64,000 nucleotides of DNA from Ceratotherium simum simum (taxonomy: Eukaryota > Chordata > Mammalia > Perissodactyla > Rhinocerotidae): NCBI RefSeq assembly GCF_000283155.1, contig NW_004454178.1:9840030-9904029 (forward strand), in the 5' to 3' direction. Below, piece by piece: positions 34,065 to 45,560 of this stretch (position 1 is the first letter of the stretch; every line of letters begins with the position of its first letter). The translations under genes and the position numbers were made by a program. The notes beneath the pieces were generated by a model. That model worked only from the letters and a program-made list of their open reading frames with translations, did not search any database and was not told where the DNA came from.

Positions 34065-34498
34065 ATTAGTTTAGCTCATGCTACTATGAGCAAGACTAAC
34101 TTGATGGATGGGGGAAAAGGGCTGCCTATGGACATCCCTGTGAATGTGTAAGCAGGGACAAGATGACCATTTGGTCATGGAGGGGCTCTATATGGGGGTT
34201 TGGGAATGGGGGCTGGGGAGTTTGGGCTCATAGCTTTACTGTTCTCCTTAAAGAGCTGCCAAAACAAAACTGGGTCCAAAGAGCTGTGGACTGAAGCAGG
34301 TGTCAATTTGGCCAGTGCTGTTCCAGGACATTCCACTCCTCTACGAGGCCGCCATCTTTTCCTGATGCCTTTTAGCATCAGGACCCAGAGCAAGGCTGCC
34401 TTCTTTGTATAGGTATCGAGCTGTGATTAATATATTTCACTGGTCAGCTGATTATTCCTGATCTTTTAAAGTTCTATCCTTGCTCCTGGTCTGATCCA
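34064..34498. other. Unassigned sequence
   Basis: Nothing recognised before the gap-containing SINE. Confidence 0.3.
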
Positions 34499-34510
34499 TA
34501 GAAGCCTTTT

Positions 34511-35033
34511 TTTTTTTTTTTNNNNNNNNNNNNNNNNNNNNNNNNNNNNNNNNNNNNNNNNNNNNNNNNNNNNNNNNNNNNNNNNNNNNNNNNNNNNNNN
34601 NNNNNNNNNNNNNNNNNNNNNNNNNNNNNNNNNNNNNNNNNNNNNNNNNNNNNNNNNNNNNNNNNNNNNNNNNNNNNNNNNNNNNNNNNNNNNNNNNNNN
34701 NNNNNNNNNNNNNNNNNNNNNNNNNNNNNNNNNNNNNNNNNNNNNNNNNNNNNNNNNNNNNNNNNNNNNNNNNNNNNNNNNNNNNNNNNNNNNNNNNNNN
34801 NNNNNNNNNNNNNNNNNNNNNNNNNNNNNNNNNNNNNNNNNNNNNNNNNNNNNNNNNNNNNNNNNNNNNNNNNNNNNNNNNNNNNNNNNNNNNNNNNNNN
34901 NNNNNNNNNNNNNNNNNNNNNNNNNNNNNNNNNNNNCAAGCAGTGCATTGGTGCGCGCCCGGGATCCGAACTGGCGAACCCCGCGCTGCCGCAGCAGAGT
35001 GCGTGCACTTAACCGCTTGCGCCACCCGGCCCC
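34511..35033 (-). mobile_element. ERE-type SINE containing the assembly gap
   Basis: Left edge is poly(T) (34507-34521) and right edge is the reverse-complement tRNA-like head, with B box 'ggatccgaact' at 34962-34972 and A box near 35011-35024. Flanks 'tagaagcctttt' (34499-34510) and 'tagaatcctttt' (35034-35045) match at 11 of 12 bases, so both ends belong to one insertion. The middle is unsequenced. Confidence 0.88.
34522..34936. other. Assembly gap (415 Ns)
   Basis: Run of N. Translated frames that span it are artefacts. Confidence 0.99.
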
Positions 35034-35045
35034 TAGAATCCTTTT

Positions 35046-35911
35046 GATTGATAGAATTCCTTAATATGCAAAGGAGTAGCTAACTGGACCTTTAAAAGCT
35101 ATTCTCTGTGAAAAGAAACTACCACATGTATTATTTAGAAATCCATTTTTAAAATCCAAAGAGCCCTTACTAATTGCAGTCCTGAAACAACCCTGCAGTA
35201 CTGCGTGGGTGGGAGAAGAAGGTAGCCTTTTTGTCTTGGATTCCGAAGAAGGTGTGCTCTCCGTTTCAAAGTGGGTGAATCAAGCAGGAAGATCTTCAAT
35301 TGTAGTTTAAACCGAGCGGACCCTTCGGATTTTCCTGGAGCTTGTCGGAATTCTATTTCTGGGAAACTGCATTGTGATAGAGAGAGACAAGGAGGGAGGA
35401 GAGAGGAATCCGAATGAAAAACACGCAAAGGGAAAACAGATGTCTGGAAGTCACGTGCAGGCCCCTCATTTGCAGTGTTGGTGTAAACAGGCTGAGTCTG
35501 GAGAAGCCGCTTTGGACAGGAACAGTAGACACAGAAGGGAAGGAACCAGTGGCCCTGGAGCCCCATCGTGAGCTTCTCCACATCTGCCAGTCCAAGACTT
35601 CAAACGGCAACCAGAGGCTGCCCTCCTGCCTGGGAGGGGCTGGCAGTGTGCCCTCCTGAAGGCAAGGAGCGAGGCCCCCTCACCTCCCACCTGATTCCCC
35701 ACCACATTCTTCCAGCCCCCCAGGGTCTGCTGGCACATGCTGGTCCTCCAGTGGGACGAGGCTCACTGCAGAGCAGTGCACCTCCCCCAGGCTCATCTCC
35801 TGCCTTCCACTGTTGAAATTTACAGCCCCGGTGTCAATCCCTTCAGTAGCTGCTCCCTGCCAAGTGACAGATGCCAGTCCAATGAAACCAGCAGCGTCTC
35901 CCATTGCAGGC
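35046..35911. other. Unassigned sequence
   Basis: No supported gene. Several overlapping 65-148 codon frames lie on both strands with no domain features. Confidence 0.4.
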
Positions 35912-36078
35912 CAGTGGTTCTCAATAAGCAGTTCCTGGACCAGCAGGGCAGCATCACCTGGGAACTTGTAGAAATGTCAATTCTCGGGCCCCACCCCAGA
36001 TCTACTCTGGGGGTGGGGCCAACACCTGGTGATTTGCAAGCTCTTCAGATGATTCATGCTGATGTTTGAGAACCACTA
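35912..36078 (+). mobile_element. MER5A-like hAT DNA transposon
   Basis: Starts 'cagtggttctcaataagc' and ends 'tttgagaaccacta', a clear inverted-repeat pair; inside are 'cagcatcacctgggaacttg' and 'gggtggggccaacacctggt'. 167 bp, near the usual MER5A length. Flanking 8-base duplication is decayed (4 of 8). Confidence 0.87.
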
Positions 36079-36488
36079 ATACAGATATTTAGGATATTTG
36101 CATTGGAGCAGAGATCATCCGTGGACAGAGGTGAATTTCCTGGTGGGAAATTTGGGAGCACTGTGGCAAGTCAGTGGAGGAGGTAAAATTTAGGGGAGCA
36201 GCTGGGCCCCTTTTTAGGCCTCCAGGTGACTCCCTGATTTGTCCACGTGTGAGACCTGCCCCGGGGCCATCTTTAGTGAAGCAGGCCTTGGGTAGGTGGT
36301 GTTGCTGCTGGTATCAGGGTTCTTATATCCTTGAGAGGGTCCCCCAAGGAGCAGGCTGCACAGCTCACCCCACTGCCAGCACCCACTTCCTGAGCTCCTC
36401 TTTATTCTCCAACATGGATTGGATGCATCTTCTCTTGGGGCTCTCTTCTTTGGAGTGGTTTTTTCTCCTCCCCCACGTCCCCCCAAAT
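36079..36488. other. Unassigned sequence
   Basis: No gene or repeat recognised. Confidence 0.3.
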
Positions 36489-36542
36489 GCACACATACAC
36501 TCTCACACCCACTCACACTCTCTCTCACACACACACACACCC
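36489..36542. repeat. (CA)/(CTCACA) low-complexity tract
   Basis: CA-rich with CTCACA units, ending in a pure CA run at 36526-36540. It produces the His/Thr/Ser-rich frames overlapping it. Confidence 0.9.
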
Positions 36543-37864
36543 GAATCAAGGACACAGAGGGCATCCCTGTGTGCTTTTCCTTTCTTCTTTCCTGGGAAAT
36601 GTGCCCAAGAGAGGCAGGCAGCAGAGTTTCTTTGACGAAAACTCTGTAAAATATTGCTCACAGAGCTGCTTTCCACATGTTTTGGCTGTAGAATTTCCAA
36701 TGGCAGATTAAATAGTGCGTGTGTCAACTTAAATTAACTCCTCCTTGCCCTCAATCCTGAGTCGACTATACCATATTACTGACCCCCCGCCCTCTTGCTG
36801 CCTGTATGCTGAGGCTGATTTAAGAAGGTATATTTAGCTGAGTCTTTGGCTGGAACTCGCTAGCCCATGGTAATCTCTCCTTCCTTAGGACTTCGGGTTG
36901 GAGTCTGGCTTTTTGGTTGCAAGGGCCAAACTTCTCTTGGGTTGCCCGTGCATTCTGGGCCTTCTTATAAGTGTAACTAGGGGAATCTGACAACACCCTC
37001 TCCAGTCCATCCCTTTCCCTGGAAGGGGAACAACAAAATTTAATCCTGGTCTTTCTAGAATGAAGTATCATAGTAACCAAAGGGCACGCGTTAAAAGATA
37101 AGAGGTCTTCTTTCCTCTGAGTTTGGCTCCCAAGATGGAGCAGAGAAGAAACCATGTTGCGTTTCTTTTTGGATCATGCTGGGGAACAATTAAGTTATTA
37201 AGAACTTTACTGGTCTTCTCCTATGTTATCATTGCCTTTTGCAATTTGTTCCAACTCTTCAATAAAGAACTTCCTATATATCTGCCCAGCCCAGTGTAGA
37301 AGTTTTTGGAAGTCTGAATGGACAGAGTGTAAAGGGGTAGTGGGCTGCCTACCCCACCTTCTTGGTGACTTCAGTGGGGAGGGGGCATCCTAACTGTTGA
37401 ATGCCCTACCTTCAACCCCTCCAATGGAGGCCCACTGAGTCCCTGGGAGGAGTTGGAGAAACACCACAGGTGGGGAGGAGAGCTTCCACGTGGGAAACTC
37501 AAGAGAAGCAGTCAAGATGGCCTATGTGTCAAGGACGTCTTGGTACTTAAGGGAACAATTGCATGGGAATCCAGACACAACCAAAGAGCCAGACTCAAGA
37601 GCACGGGACTGGAGATTGGACCTGGAGCTCCAAGGTGGCTTTGGGGAACACAAGAGTTTGTGAACTTGACTCCATGTTCCATCATTTATTTCAGGGACTC
37701 TGCTGCTCCACTTGTCTGCTCTTTAGTTACTTCCTCTACTGACTGTTTTCCCCCAGCATCCACTCTGAATAGCTTCATTTACCCCTCCAGATCCACCTTT
37801 CACCTTCCCTACCCTGCTCTGTGCCCTGGGAGGCTGAACCATGTAAAACAAAGACCAATAAAGC
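36543..37864. other. Unassigned sequence; possible old LTR at 36900-37290
   Basis: A 'tcaataaagaacttcc' polyadenylation-like site near 37257-37272 and the composition of 36900-37290 could mark an old LTR, but no ends or duplications were found. Confidence 0.3.
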
Positions 37865-38552
37865 TAAAACATAGAAACTGAGTTTATTAACTTGCCAGGC
37901 AAATGAACACACACCAGTGAATAAACTCACTGGGTTGTTCTCGGAGGAGGAAAAGTCAGGTTTTTTTTAAAGACTTAGTAAGTGGGTTTCAGGATGGTAA
38001 TGACCATTAAGGATCGACAACTAGCACTTTCCATAGGTCTAAGTCCAATTGGTTAAAACAAGTCCCACCGTTCATTGGCGGGGAAGGAGCCTGCGGTGAG
38101 CGTGGGCCTGGCCTTACCAGCTGCGACACAACACAAATTCAGTTTTGATATCTTTCGGGGCAAAGTGTGCTGCGAGGAGGACCCTTTCTGTCTACACCCA
38201 AATGGATTGCCCACTGGCTCTGGTTTGGTTTGGCCAATTGAGGCAGTGCAGGTGAATAGGTGGCAGGAGGAGGGTGAGGTTGAGGACTTGTTCCCCTGGC
38301 TCCTTTCCTGCTGGGTGGCTGTGGGCTGGCTGCCACCTCTGCCCAAGGCAGCCTTCTCCATTCAGCTCCCCTCTCCTGATCTGATGACATCAGGCCTTGG
38401 GGTGGTAACAGCCCCCACTGTTGCCAGCTCTCAGGTACTGTTAATTTCCCTAAGCCCTGCCCCCAACTTTGAACGTAATCTCCTTATCCCATCTTTCTCA
38501 AATTACTCAGTTTGAGTGTACAGTCCCTTTCCTGCCAGGACCTTGACAGCTA
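37865..38552. mobile_element. Possible LTR-like ancient repeat
   Basis: The right part, with 'caggccttggggtggtaaca', 'tcaaattactcagtttgagt' and 'ttcctgccaggaccttgaca', matches a common mammalian repeat in order. The left part ('ctgagtttattaacttgcc') looks like an LTR on the minus strand. A 146-codon plus frame (38075-38515) lies inside and is not considered a gene. Unresolved composition, possibly two elements. Confidence 0.4.
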
Positions 38553-39424
38553 GATACAACCTACACTGCCTACATTTTTTTCTGCCTTCTTATTCATACT
38601 TTTCACAATCTCCTGTCTTTAGCCTGCACACGGTCCATGTAGGTGCTGTTCTCTACGTTACAGCTTTTCAACTTTGGCTCCCACTGTTAAAAGCCTCGGT
38701 CGGTTAACATTTCTGAGCAAGTATCAGATGGATGTGTTCTTATAGGTGGGTCATATCACATATGTTTGGCAAACCTATAAATTGGCTCATTTGTTCAAAT
38801 GCTCTTAGTTCCATCTTCCATGGCTAAGGGTAGAGGGAATCACATAGTACAAAGCATGTAGGGTGGGGGCTAGGTGGGGGTGCTCCCTTAGAATGGAATG
38901 GCCATGGCAGACACTGTAATTGACATGTAACTTTTAATCCATTTCGGCCTCCTCTCCCTGTCTTACTGATAGGCTCCTTGGGCACTAGGACCACGTCTTG
39001 GCTGTGCCTGTATCCACCCAGTGTCTTTGCTGTGTGTGCTCAGTGAGCCTGGAATGAGTGAGGGGCTCCTTCCAGAGACCTCCCCTCCCCCGAGAATCAA
39101 GAGGCTGCCTAGTTCACTTACAAGGGAGGAGGAATGGCTTTGAAACTGTCTATTCACATTACCTCTTCACTTTCTGAAATGCCTCAATCAAATTTCCCAA
39201 GGTTACATCCAATTTCTCCCCACTTGGATTCTTTTTCTACTCAGCCCTGCAGCAGTGAGCAGGGGAGCTGATAGGACAAGAGTGGGCTGGGGAGTTTATC
39301 TTCCTTGCTGGGTCCAGGTGACCTCCTCCCAGATTCGAGGGGGTGGAGGATGGAGTTCACGTTTGCTTCACGCCAGCCTCGAGCCCCTGCCAAAGCCTTT
39401 CTTCATGAAAAGAGGGGAAGTAGC
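38553..39424. other. Unassigned sequence
   Basis: No gene seen. Confidence 0.35.
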
Positions 39425-39660
39425 TGACATTTACTCAGAACTGCTTGGTTTCAGGCACTTTTCTAACAGTTTGTATATGCTATCTTGTTTCCATGAAACT
39501 TTATGGTGTAAGTATTCTTCTCCCCATTTTATAGATGGGGAAACTGAGGCTCAGATAAATTAAATTCCTTTCTCAAATTCAGTGGCATAGCCAGGACTTG
39601 GACCCTCATTCCTGTGATGCTAACCCTCTGCCATTTCCACTCAGCCACATTTACAAACAC
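39425..39660 (-). mobile_element. MIR SINE
   Basis: Long minus-strand copy: 'gacatttactcagaactgct', 'ccccattttatagatgggga', 'aactgaggctcagataaatt' and 'agccaggacttggaccctca'. Confidence 0.9.
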
Positions 39661-39799
39661 CTGAGGTGTGAATTCCAGCATCCACTTGCTGGCTGACCCT
39701 CCACTCCCCATCTACAAGGGGGCTCCTGGGGGTTCCCAGCTGCTTCTCCTTCACCCAGACGCTGGACAGTTTGGAGCAACCTGAGGGCGGGACCTGTCT

Positions 39800-39870
39800 T
39801 AGGCATTTTTTCCCTTTGTACCCTAGAATGCTTAAAGCATAGTAGACTTTCAATAAATCCACAATAAATT
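39800..39870 (+). mobile_element. L2 3' end fragment
   Basis: 'ctttgtaccctagaatgctt' and 'agactttcaataaatccaca'. Confidence 0.55.
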
Positions 39871-41734
39871 GAGTTGCAAATGGAACAATTGGAAGTAGTT
39901 TTGATTAGGTGATTTCTTTCTGAGAGGGGCCAGGGTGGAGGAGAAATGGCCATAAAATAATTTACCCTGGGTATCAGCCTGCCATTGTTTCTCACTTTTC
40001 ATCTCTTTGTCTGGACCTTATATGAGTAGAGGTTTGATGGCCCCTGTAAGTTCAAGTCGAGTCAAAGCGCTGCAAAACTCAGCCCTTTGATATCCTCTTT
40101 CAGCTCAATTCTCAAAGTAATTTTGAGAATTGCTTTCTTGATTGGCTATTGTGGATGGGTAAGAGAGGCTGGTGCTCAGGTAGAGCGGCAGAAATGCTTC
40201 TGGAATTCCAAAGGACATGTGCTTTGGATACGCAGAACTTATTCATGAGAAGTCTTACACGGAATCACACTTCTCTCACAAATGAAAATATTTATATGGT
40301 GGTATTCATGCAATTTCAAAAAAAAAAATTGCAGCCTGCAATGCTTCCCTTTCCTCTGGGACCTGGCATCTCGGAGTATTTTCTTTCCTCCCTCAATATT
40401 AATGAAAAAGAAATCAAACTTCCGCAGGCTTCGCTTAGTTCCTGACTTTCAATCAGATAAATTTGTGACTTGAATATTTCCCTCTCCTCTTTCAGTATTC
40501 ATGAAGGATCGTTTGTGGCCGGGCTGGTGGGTGTAAGCATTTGTCTAGTTCAGGAAAGACAGATTTATTCCTTGAGAGTTGTGTATAACTTACAACCTAC
40601 ATATTTCTTGCCCCTCCCCTGCTTTCTCTATCCTTTTTTCTGTTTTTAGATTTAGAGGGCATCATTTTTTTCCGGGTTTGTTGTTAGTACAAAGTTAAGG
40701 AGTTTGAGCTTAAAATATTGGCCTAGCTTCTCCCACAGAGACTTGGGTCTCTGAGTTTTGCAGCTTGATATGGCTGATTGAGAGTGGTCTGGGCTGAATT
40801 TGCTTAATAGAATGTTACACTTCTCTCCTGGGTCAATTTTTATCCACTTTATTAAGTTACTTATTGATTACAGCTCTTGTCACGTGCAGGTTAGTTTGAC
40901 GAAAAACTTAAAGATACGTTTTGTTTCTTGCTTAGAGTAGGCTAGGAATGCTGTGGACTCTAGTACAAAAGGGACCCCAGATATCCTGATTTTTAAAACT
41001 GATTCCATTCTCTCTTAGGCACTTGGCTTAGAATGATGAGAATGACATTGGTTGTCTAGTACAGGAAAACAAAACATATAAGAAGTCCCCCCCCAACCCC
41101 TTTGTTTTCTTCTCTAGGAATATGTAGAGGCAATCTCATCTTGAATAAAGGGAATAGAAAGAAAGTATTAGAATGAAAACTTAAGCCTGGAGGGAAGGAA
41201 TAGGACAGATGCAAGTCAGGTCCCGGAGAGGATGGGCTGGGTATTTTCATGCCCAAGAAAGAAGTGATTTGGAAAAAGGAAGGAGAAGATGCTTTATGCT
41301 TCTGTACTTTGGGTCTGGCCAGCTTTTCAAGATATTTGCTTCCTTTAATTTGCAATCAGATATATAAAAGTCTGTCCCGAAAGCAGAACTCTAATGAGCT
41401 TGAGTCTGAAGATTTGGAACCCCTCAGCAGGTCATGGATTACCCCAATTACTGGGCTTATTGTTGCCAGGGGAACGAAGAACACCTAGGAACACACTCAA
41501 AATGGAAACATTTATTTTTCTATTGAATCTCAGCTTTGTATGTGCAAATGGTTATTTCTAGGGCTGAGTCCAAGCAGAATTGTGAAGTCGTCTTTGGTGC
41601 CATCCTACCTCCGTTTTTAAGTAACCCAACTCAAAGTAGTGAATAATATTACCCAGGGAAGATATAATTTGACACTTATTTATATTAAACTGAGATAATA
41701 TTGTTTTATATGTTATTAGCATTTTCTTCTATCA
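39871..41734. other. Unassigned sequence, about 1.9 kb
   Basis: No exon or clear repeat. Short A run (40319-40328) and C run (41088-41094). Confidence 0.35.
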
Positions 41735-41794
41735 AAGTGCCAACTACCTGAAGGCAGCCTCTGTGCCTAGGAGGTACTTGCAATGGACAGTAGC
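41735..41794 (+). mobile_element. L2 3' fragment
   Basis: 'acctgaaggcagcctctgtg' resembles the L2 3' portion, cut by the LTR that follows. Confidence 0.4.
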
Positions 41795-42368
41795 TGTTAT
41801 GGACTGCCCAGTCTCTTAACACCTTTCCTTGTTTTTAGGAAACTCAAGTATAATAGCCAGCTTCCAAGACAGCCAACAGTGATCCTTGTCTCCTGTCTTC
41901 ATGCCCTTAAGTGGCCCCCTCCCACATTGTATTAGGGTTGGTCTGTGTGACCAATAGCATATGGCAGAAGTGATGGTATGTGGTTCTGAGGCCAGGTCAC
42001 AAAAGACATGGCGGCTTCTGCTTTGCTCTCCCTTGGATCCCTTGCTCTGGGGGAAGCCAGCTGTCATGTGATGAGCAGCTGGATGGAGAGGTCTATGTGG
42101 TGAGGAATGGAGGCCTCCTGCCAATCACTAGCTGGCTGTATGAACAAGCCACCGTGGAAGCACGTCCTTCAGCCTCTCTCAACCTTTCAGACCGTAGCCC
42201 TGGCCAACATCTTCTCTGCAACTTCATGAGAGACTCTGAGCCAGAACCACCCAGCTAAGTCACTTCCAGATTCCTGACTCTCAGAAACTGCGTAAGATAA
42301 TACATGTTTATTGTTTTAAGCTGCTAAATTTGGGATGATTTGTTACACAGCAATAGATAACTAATACA
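41795..42368 (+). mobile_element. MLT1-type solo LTR
   Basis: Starts 'tgttatggactgccc' and ends 'taactaataca'. Inside are 'ttgctctgggggaagccagc', 'gagccagaaccacccagcta' and 'aagataatacatgtttattg'. About 574 bp, no internal region. No target duplication seen. Confidence 0.87.
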
Positions 42369-42935
42369 TGAAGGGAGGCCTGTCCCACTTCCCACAATGG
42401 AAGCCAGAGGGGGAGAAATTTCCTCTCCCAGCTTCCTGGCACTTAGTGTTCAGGTGTGTGACCTCTACGGAGCCAATCAGATGCTTACGCTTGGGCTTGT
42501 AACCTACACTGGGCCAATCAGATGCTTGTATCTAAGACCTTGAATCTGAAAAGAGTCGTAATAAGATAGAGTCCAGTTTAAAATTAATTCCTTCAGCAGC
42601 AGCAGTAGCAACAAATGGTGTCTTTTGTTGGCAACCATGAGAATAAGCAGTATGCTTCTGTACCTTGGCCAGCTTGGTGGGCCACACTCAAGGGTAGCTT
42701 GTCTACCCTTGGGTCGTGTGTGGTGTCTGTAGCCTGATTTTTGCCTTTCGTGCTTTTGGAAGTTGTTCTGCTTGCTTGGCCTCCATTGGTTTCTCCCTGT
42801 TTTCAAAGCTGCACTCTCTAGTTTTCCTAGTAATTCCTCCAATCTGATATTCTTCCAATGAACTCTTTTTCTATTTAAGTTAAACTAAATTAGTTTATAT
42901 TTCATGCAACCAGGAGCTCTGACTAGGACAGCACT
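42369..42935. mobile_element. Ancient interspersed repeat with CCAATCAG core
   Basis: Carries a 15-base direct repeat 'gccaatcagatgctt' (42472-42486, 42513-42527). Ends in 'atgcaaccaggagctctgac', a terminus common in mammalian repeats. Family unassigned. Confidence 0.45.
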
Positions 42936-43179
42936 CAAGTACATTTTTATATGTCTATTGCTCTGAGTACTGGCTAGATGCAAAGCAGATGGCGAGTAGA
43001 TCTTTAGGGATTGGAAAGCTAATCAGCAAGCATCTTTTCTGTATGACTCTGAGCTCTACTAGTAACTTTGTGGAAACGGCATTGTGAGCGGCAGTTTATA
43101 ATCTGGACTAGAGACAAGCCATCCCATCTCCCCACCCCCATAGTGATCTGACTCAGTGATGTCATGGGAAGAAGTCTCT

Positions 43180-43345
43180 TTTTGGAGGCTGAGCCACTCC
43201 ACTTATCAGTTGTTCAATTAAAGGAAAGTTATTTGACCTGTTGGAGCCTCATTTATCTCACTGACAAAATCACAACCCCTCCTCCACTGGATTGCTGTGA
43301 GATTAGATTAGATAAGGTGTGAAAAGAACTTGGCTCACACGGACT
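43180..43345 (+). mobile_element. MIR SINE
   Basis: Plus-strand copy: 'agttatttgacctgttggag', 'cctcatttatctcactgaca' and 'ggattgctgtgagattagat'. Confidence 0.75.
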
Positions 43346-43399
43346 ATAGGAAGGTCATTACTGAGCACTTATTGCTTGAGTTGTGGCTCAGGGCTGGCT

Positions 43400-43500
43400 C
43401 AGCAGGCCGGCTCTGACCAGTGAATTGTGGGATCTTGGCCAGTCACCCACCTCACTTCTCAGTGTCCTCATCTGAAAAACCAGCAGGTTGGATTGGAGCT
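43400..43500 (+). mobile_element. MIR SINE fragment
   Basis: 'gtgggatcttggccagtcac' and 'agtgtcctcatctgaaaaac', the MIR core. Confidence 0.55.
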
Positions 43501-44062
43501 GTGGTTTTCAAATCTTTTTTTTTCTTCTATATATAGATTTCAACATAAACTAAAGAAATAGTATTTTGTTAGCATAAATATGTTTTATAGATTTGCCTAT
43601 TATAACAATAACTCAATTATTGAGAACAATGGGGCTATTCTGATGAATATAAACATTTGAAATTAGGGTTATGGTTAACATTTGCCATCCAGGCTTAAGT
43701 ATCAGATTTAACTCTGCATATTATTTTGGATGTTCATCACTGAGAAAGTCCTGTTTCGTATACATGAGTAGTTGCAAATGGTAATTGTTTTTGATAGTCT
43801 ATCTTGCAGTCTCAGAGGATTTTTGGTTAAACAGAGCAGCTTTGGTGTGAGGACTGCATGAAACATGAGCTCCCTAAAGCCCAAGTTAATGTGCAATGGA
43901 TTTAAGCATGGCTTCTGCCACATATGGGTGTGTCTGTGGAACCCTTGGGAAACCCATTTGCAAACTTCCGGAGTAGACGATACAAAGGTTGCTTGCAGCT
44001 TGCATGTTCAGTGGTTCAAAGAATTGACACAGGGCTGATGTCTACATAACATCAGTCAGTCA
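43501..44062. other. Unassigned AT-rich sequence, maybe an old DNA transposon
   Basis: Edges 'gtggttttcaaatctttttt' and 'aacccatttgcaaacttccg' hint at an old hAT element, but inverted repeats were not confirmed. Confidence 0.25.
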
Positions 44063-45010
44063 TCTTTTTTAACTTGCAAAAGTAGTACATGAACATATGC
44101 TCAGTGTAAGCAATTCACACAACATGGAAGCATATAGAATGAAAAGTAGGGGTTCCCCCCAACCATTTCCCCTTATGGCTCTGTCTCCCTCCCTTTCCCT
44201 GGAGTAGGCAGCACTGTCAATGCTCGAGTTCTTGAGTATCGCTCTGCATTTACATATAAACACACAGGGGTCATTTCTTTTTTCACATAAATGAGATCAT
44301 ACTATACATATTGTTCTGAGACTTTCTTCTCTCTCTCTTTCTGTCTTAACATATCTTGGCAGGCTTTCTGTGAATATATAGCTCTATCTTATCCTTTTAA
44401 ACTCATTTAATATTTTATAACATAAGTATCCATAATTCATTAACTGTTCCTCTATTCAACAAACATTTAAAATATTCCATGTTTTTTTCATGGTTACAAA
44501 CAGTGCTGTAATAATCACCCATATATATATATATCTTTGCTGGTCTTTCAGCAGGATAGGTCCTGAGAATTGGAATTGCCTCATCAAAAGAAATTAAGCG
44601 TTGATAGACACTGCCCAATTGCCCTTTCAAAAGTCTATGCCAGAGCTGGCCTGGTGGCGCAAGCGGTTAAGTGCGCGCGCTCCAATGCAGCGGCCCGGGG
44701 TTCACCGGTTCAGATCCCGGGTGCTCTCCGACACACCGCTTGTTAAGCCATGCTGTGGCGGCATCCCATATAAAGCAGAGGAAGATGGGCACGGATGTTA
44801 GCCCAGGGCCAGTCTTCCTCAGCAAAAAAGAGGAGGATTGGCATTGGATGTTAGCTCAGGGCTGGTCTTCCTCACACACACACACAAAAAGTCCATGCCT
44901 CACCAATGATATTTGTTATTTTAATTTACACTTCTCTGATTACTAGTGAGGGTTGAGCATCTTTTCATGCTTATTGGTCACTTGTATTTATATTTTGATA
45001 TATTGCCTTT
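44063..45010 (-). mobile_element. Old L1 (L1ME-type) fragment interrupted by a SINE
   Basis: Minus-strand L1, first part 44063-44641 and second part 44887-45010. Wording such as 'acataaatgagatcatacta', 'aagcgttgatagacactgcc' and 'tgattactagtgagggttga' is continuous once the SINE is removed. No open frame. Confidence 0.82.
44642..44886 (+). mobile_element. ERE-type tRNA-derived SINE
   Basis: Plus-strand SINE. Head 'agctggcctggtggcgcaag' with A box; B box reads 'ggttcagatcc' near 44707-44717, with one change (G to A) in the usually invariant CG. The body has two 'ttag(c)tcaggg' units, and the tail is CACACA plus A. Target duplication is 'aaaagtctatgcc' (44629-44641) against 'aaaagtccatgcc' (44887-44899), one mismatch. 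Confidence 0.94.
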
Positions 45011-45189
45011 AGCTGTCTTTTCTGATTTTTCCATTGGGTTATAATAATTTTTTCTTTACTAACTGGTATCTCACATCTTTCAAACAGTATTTGACATGAA
45101 ACTATTCCAGAGTACCAACAAATCCAAATGGGTTTTTTGGAACTTGTTGAAACAGCAATTGATCCATGTAAGTAAATGTTTCTATCCAT

Positions 45190-45560
45190 TTATTCATTTA
45201 CTCAACAAACGTTAAAGAAGTATTCTTATGTGTCAGGTATTGGAAATACAAAATACATAAGTCATGCTCTTGACACTCAAGGTGTCCACAATTTACTTGG
45301 GGAAACAGATATGTAAACAATTACAGTTCTCAGTGATAAGTGCTCTAACGCAGGTGTGTCTGGGGAGCTGTGGGAGCGCCGGGTCTACCAGTTCTGGGTT
45401 ATATGTACAGGGTGTGCTGTCTGGAGCGTCATATCCTATTAACTCTGAAACTGAGTGGTGGAAGTAACCATGCTTTTTCAGGAATACATTTTAGAAAGCT
45501 GGAATTTCAAGAGATGTTTGAAAAGCTGGAGGGGCTTAGCAGGCTTGGGAAAAACAAAAA
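45190..45560 (+). mobile_element. Ancient interspersed repeat fragment
   Basis: 'tcatttactcaacaaacgtt', 'ctcaaggtgtccacaattta' and 'aacaattacagttctcagtg' place it in the family seen at 26205-26780. Confidence 0.5.

Noticed and set aside
34466..35025. Two long minus-strand frames of 180 and 183 codons
   Set aside because: They run through the 415 Ns and are artefacts of translating gap characters.
36174..36635. 153-codon frame with His/Thr/Ser repeats
   Set aside because: Spans the CA-rich tract; composition artefact.
38075..38515. 146-codon plus-strand frame
   Set aside because: Lies in LTR-like repeat sequence and has no recognisable domain.
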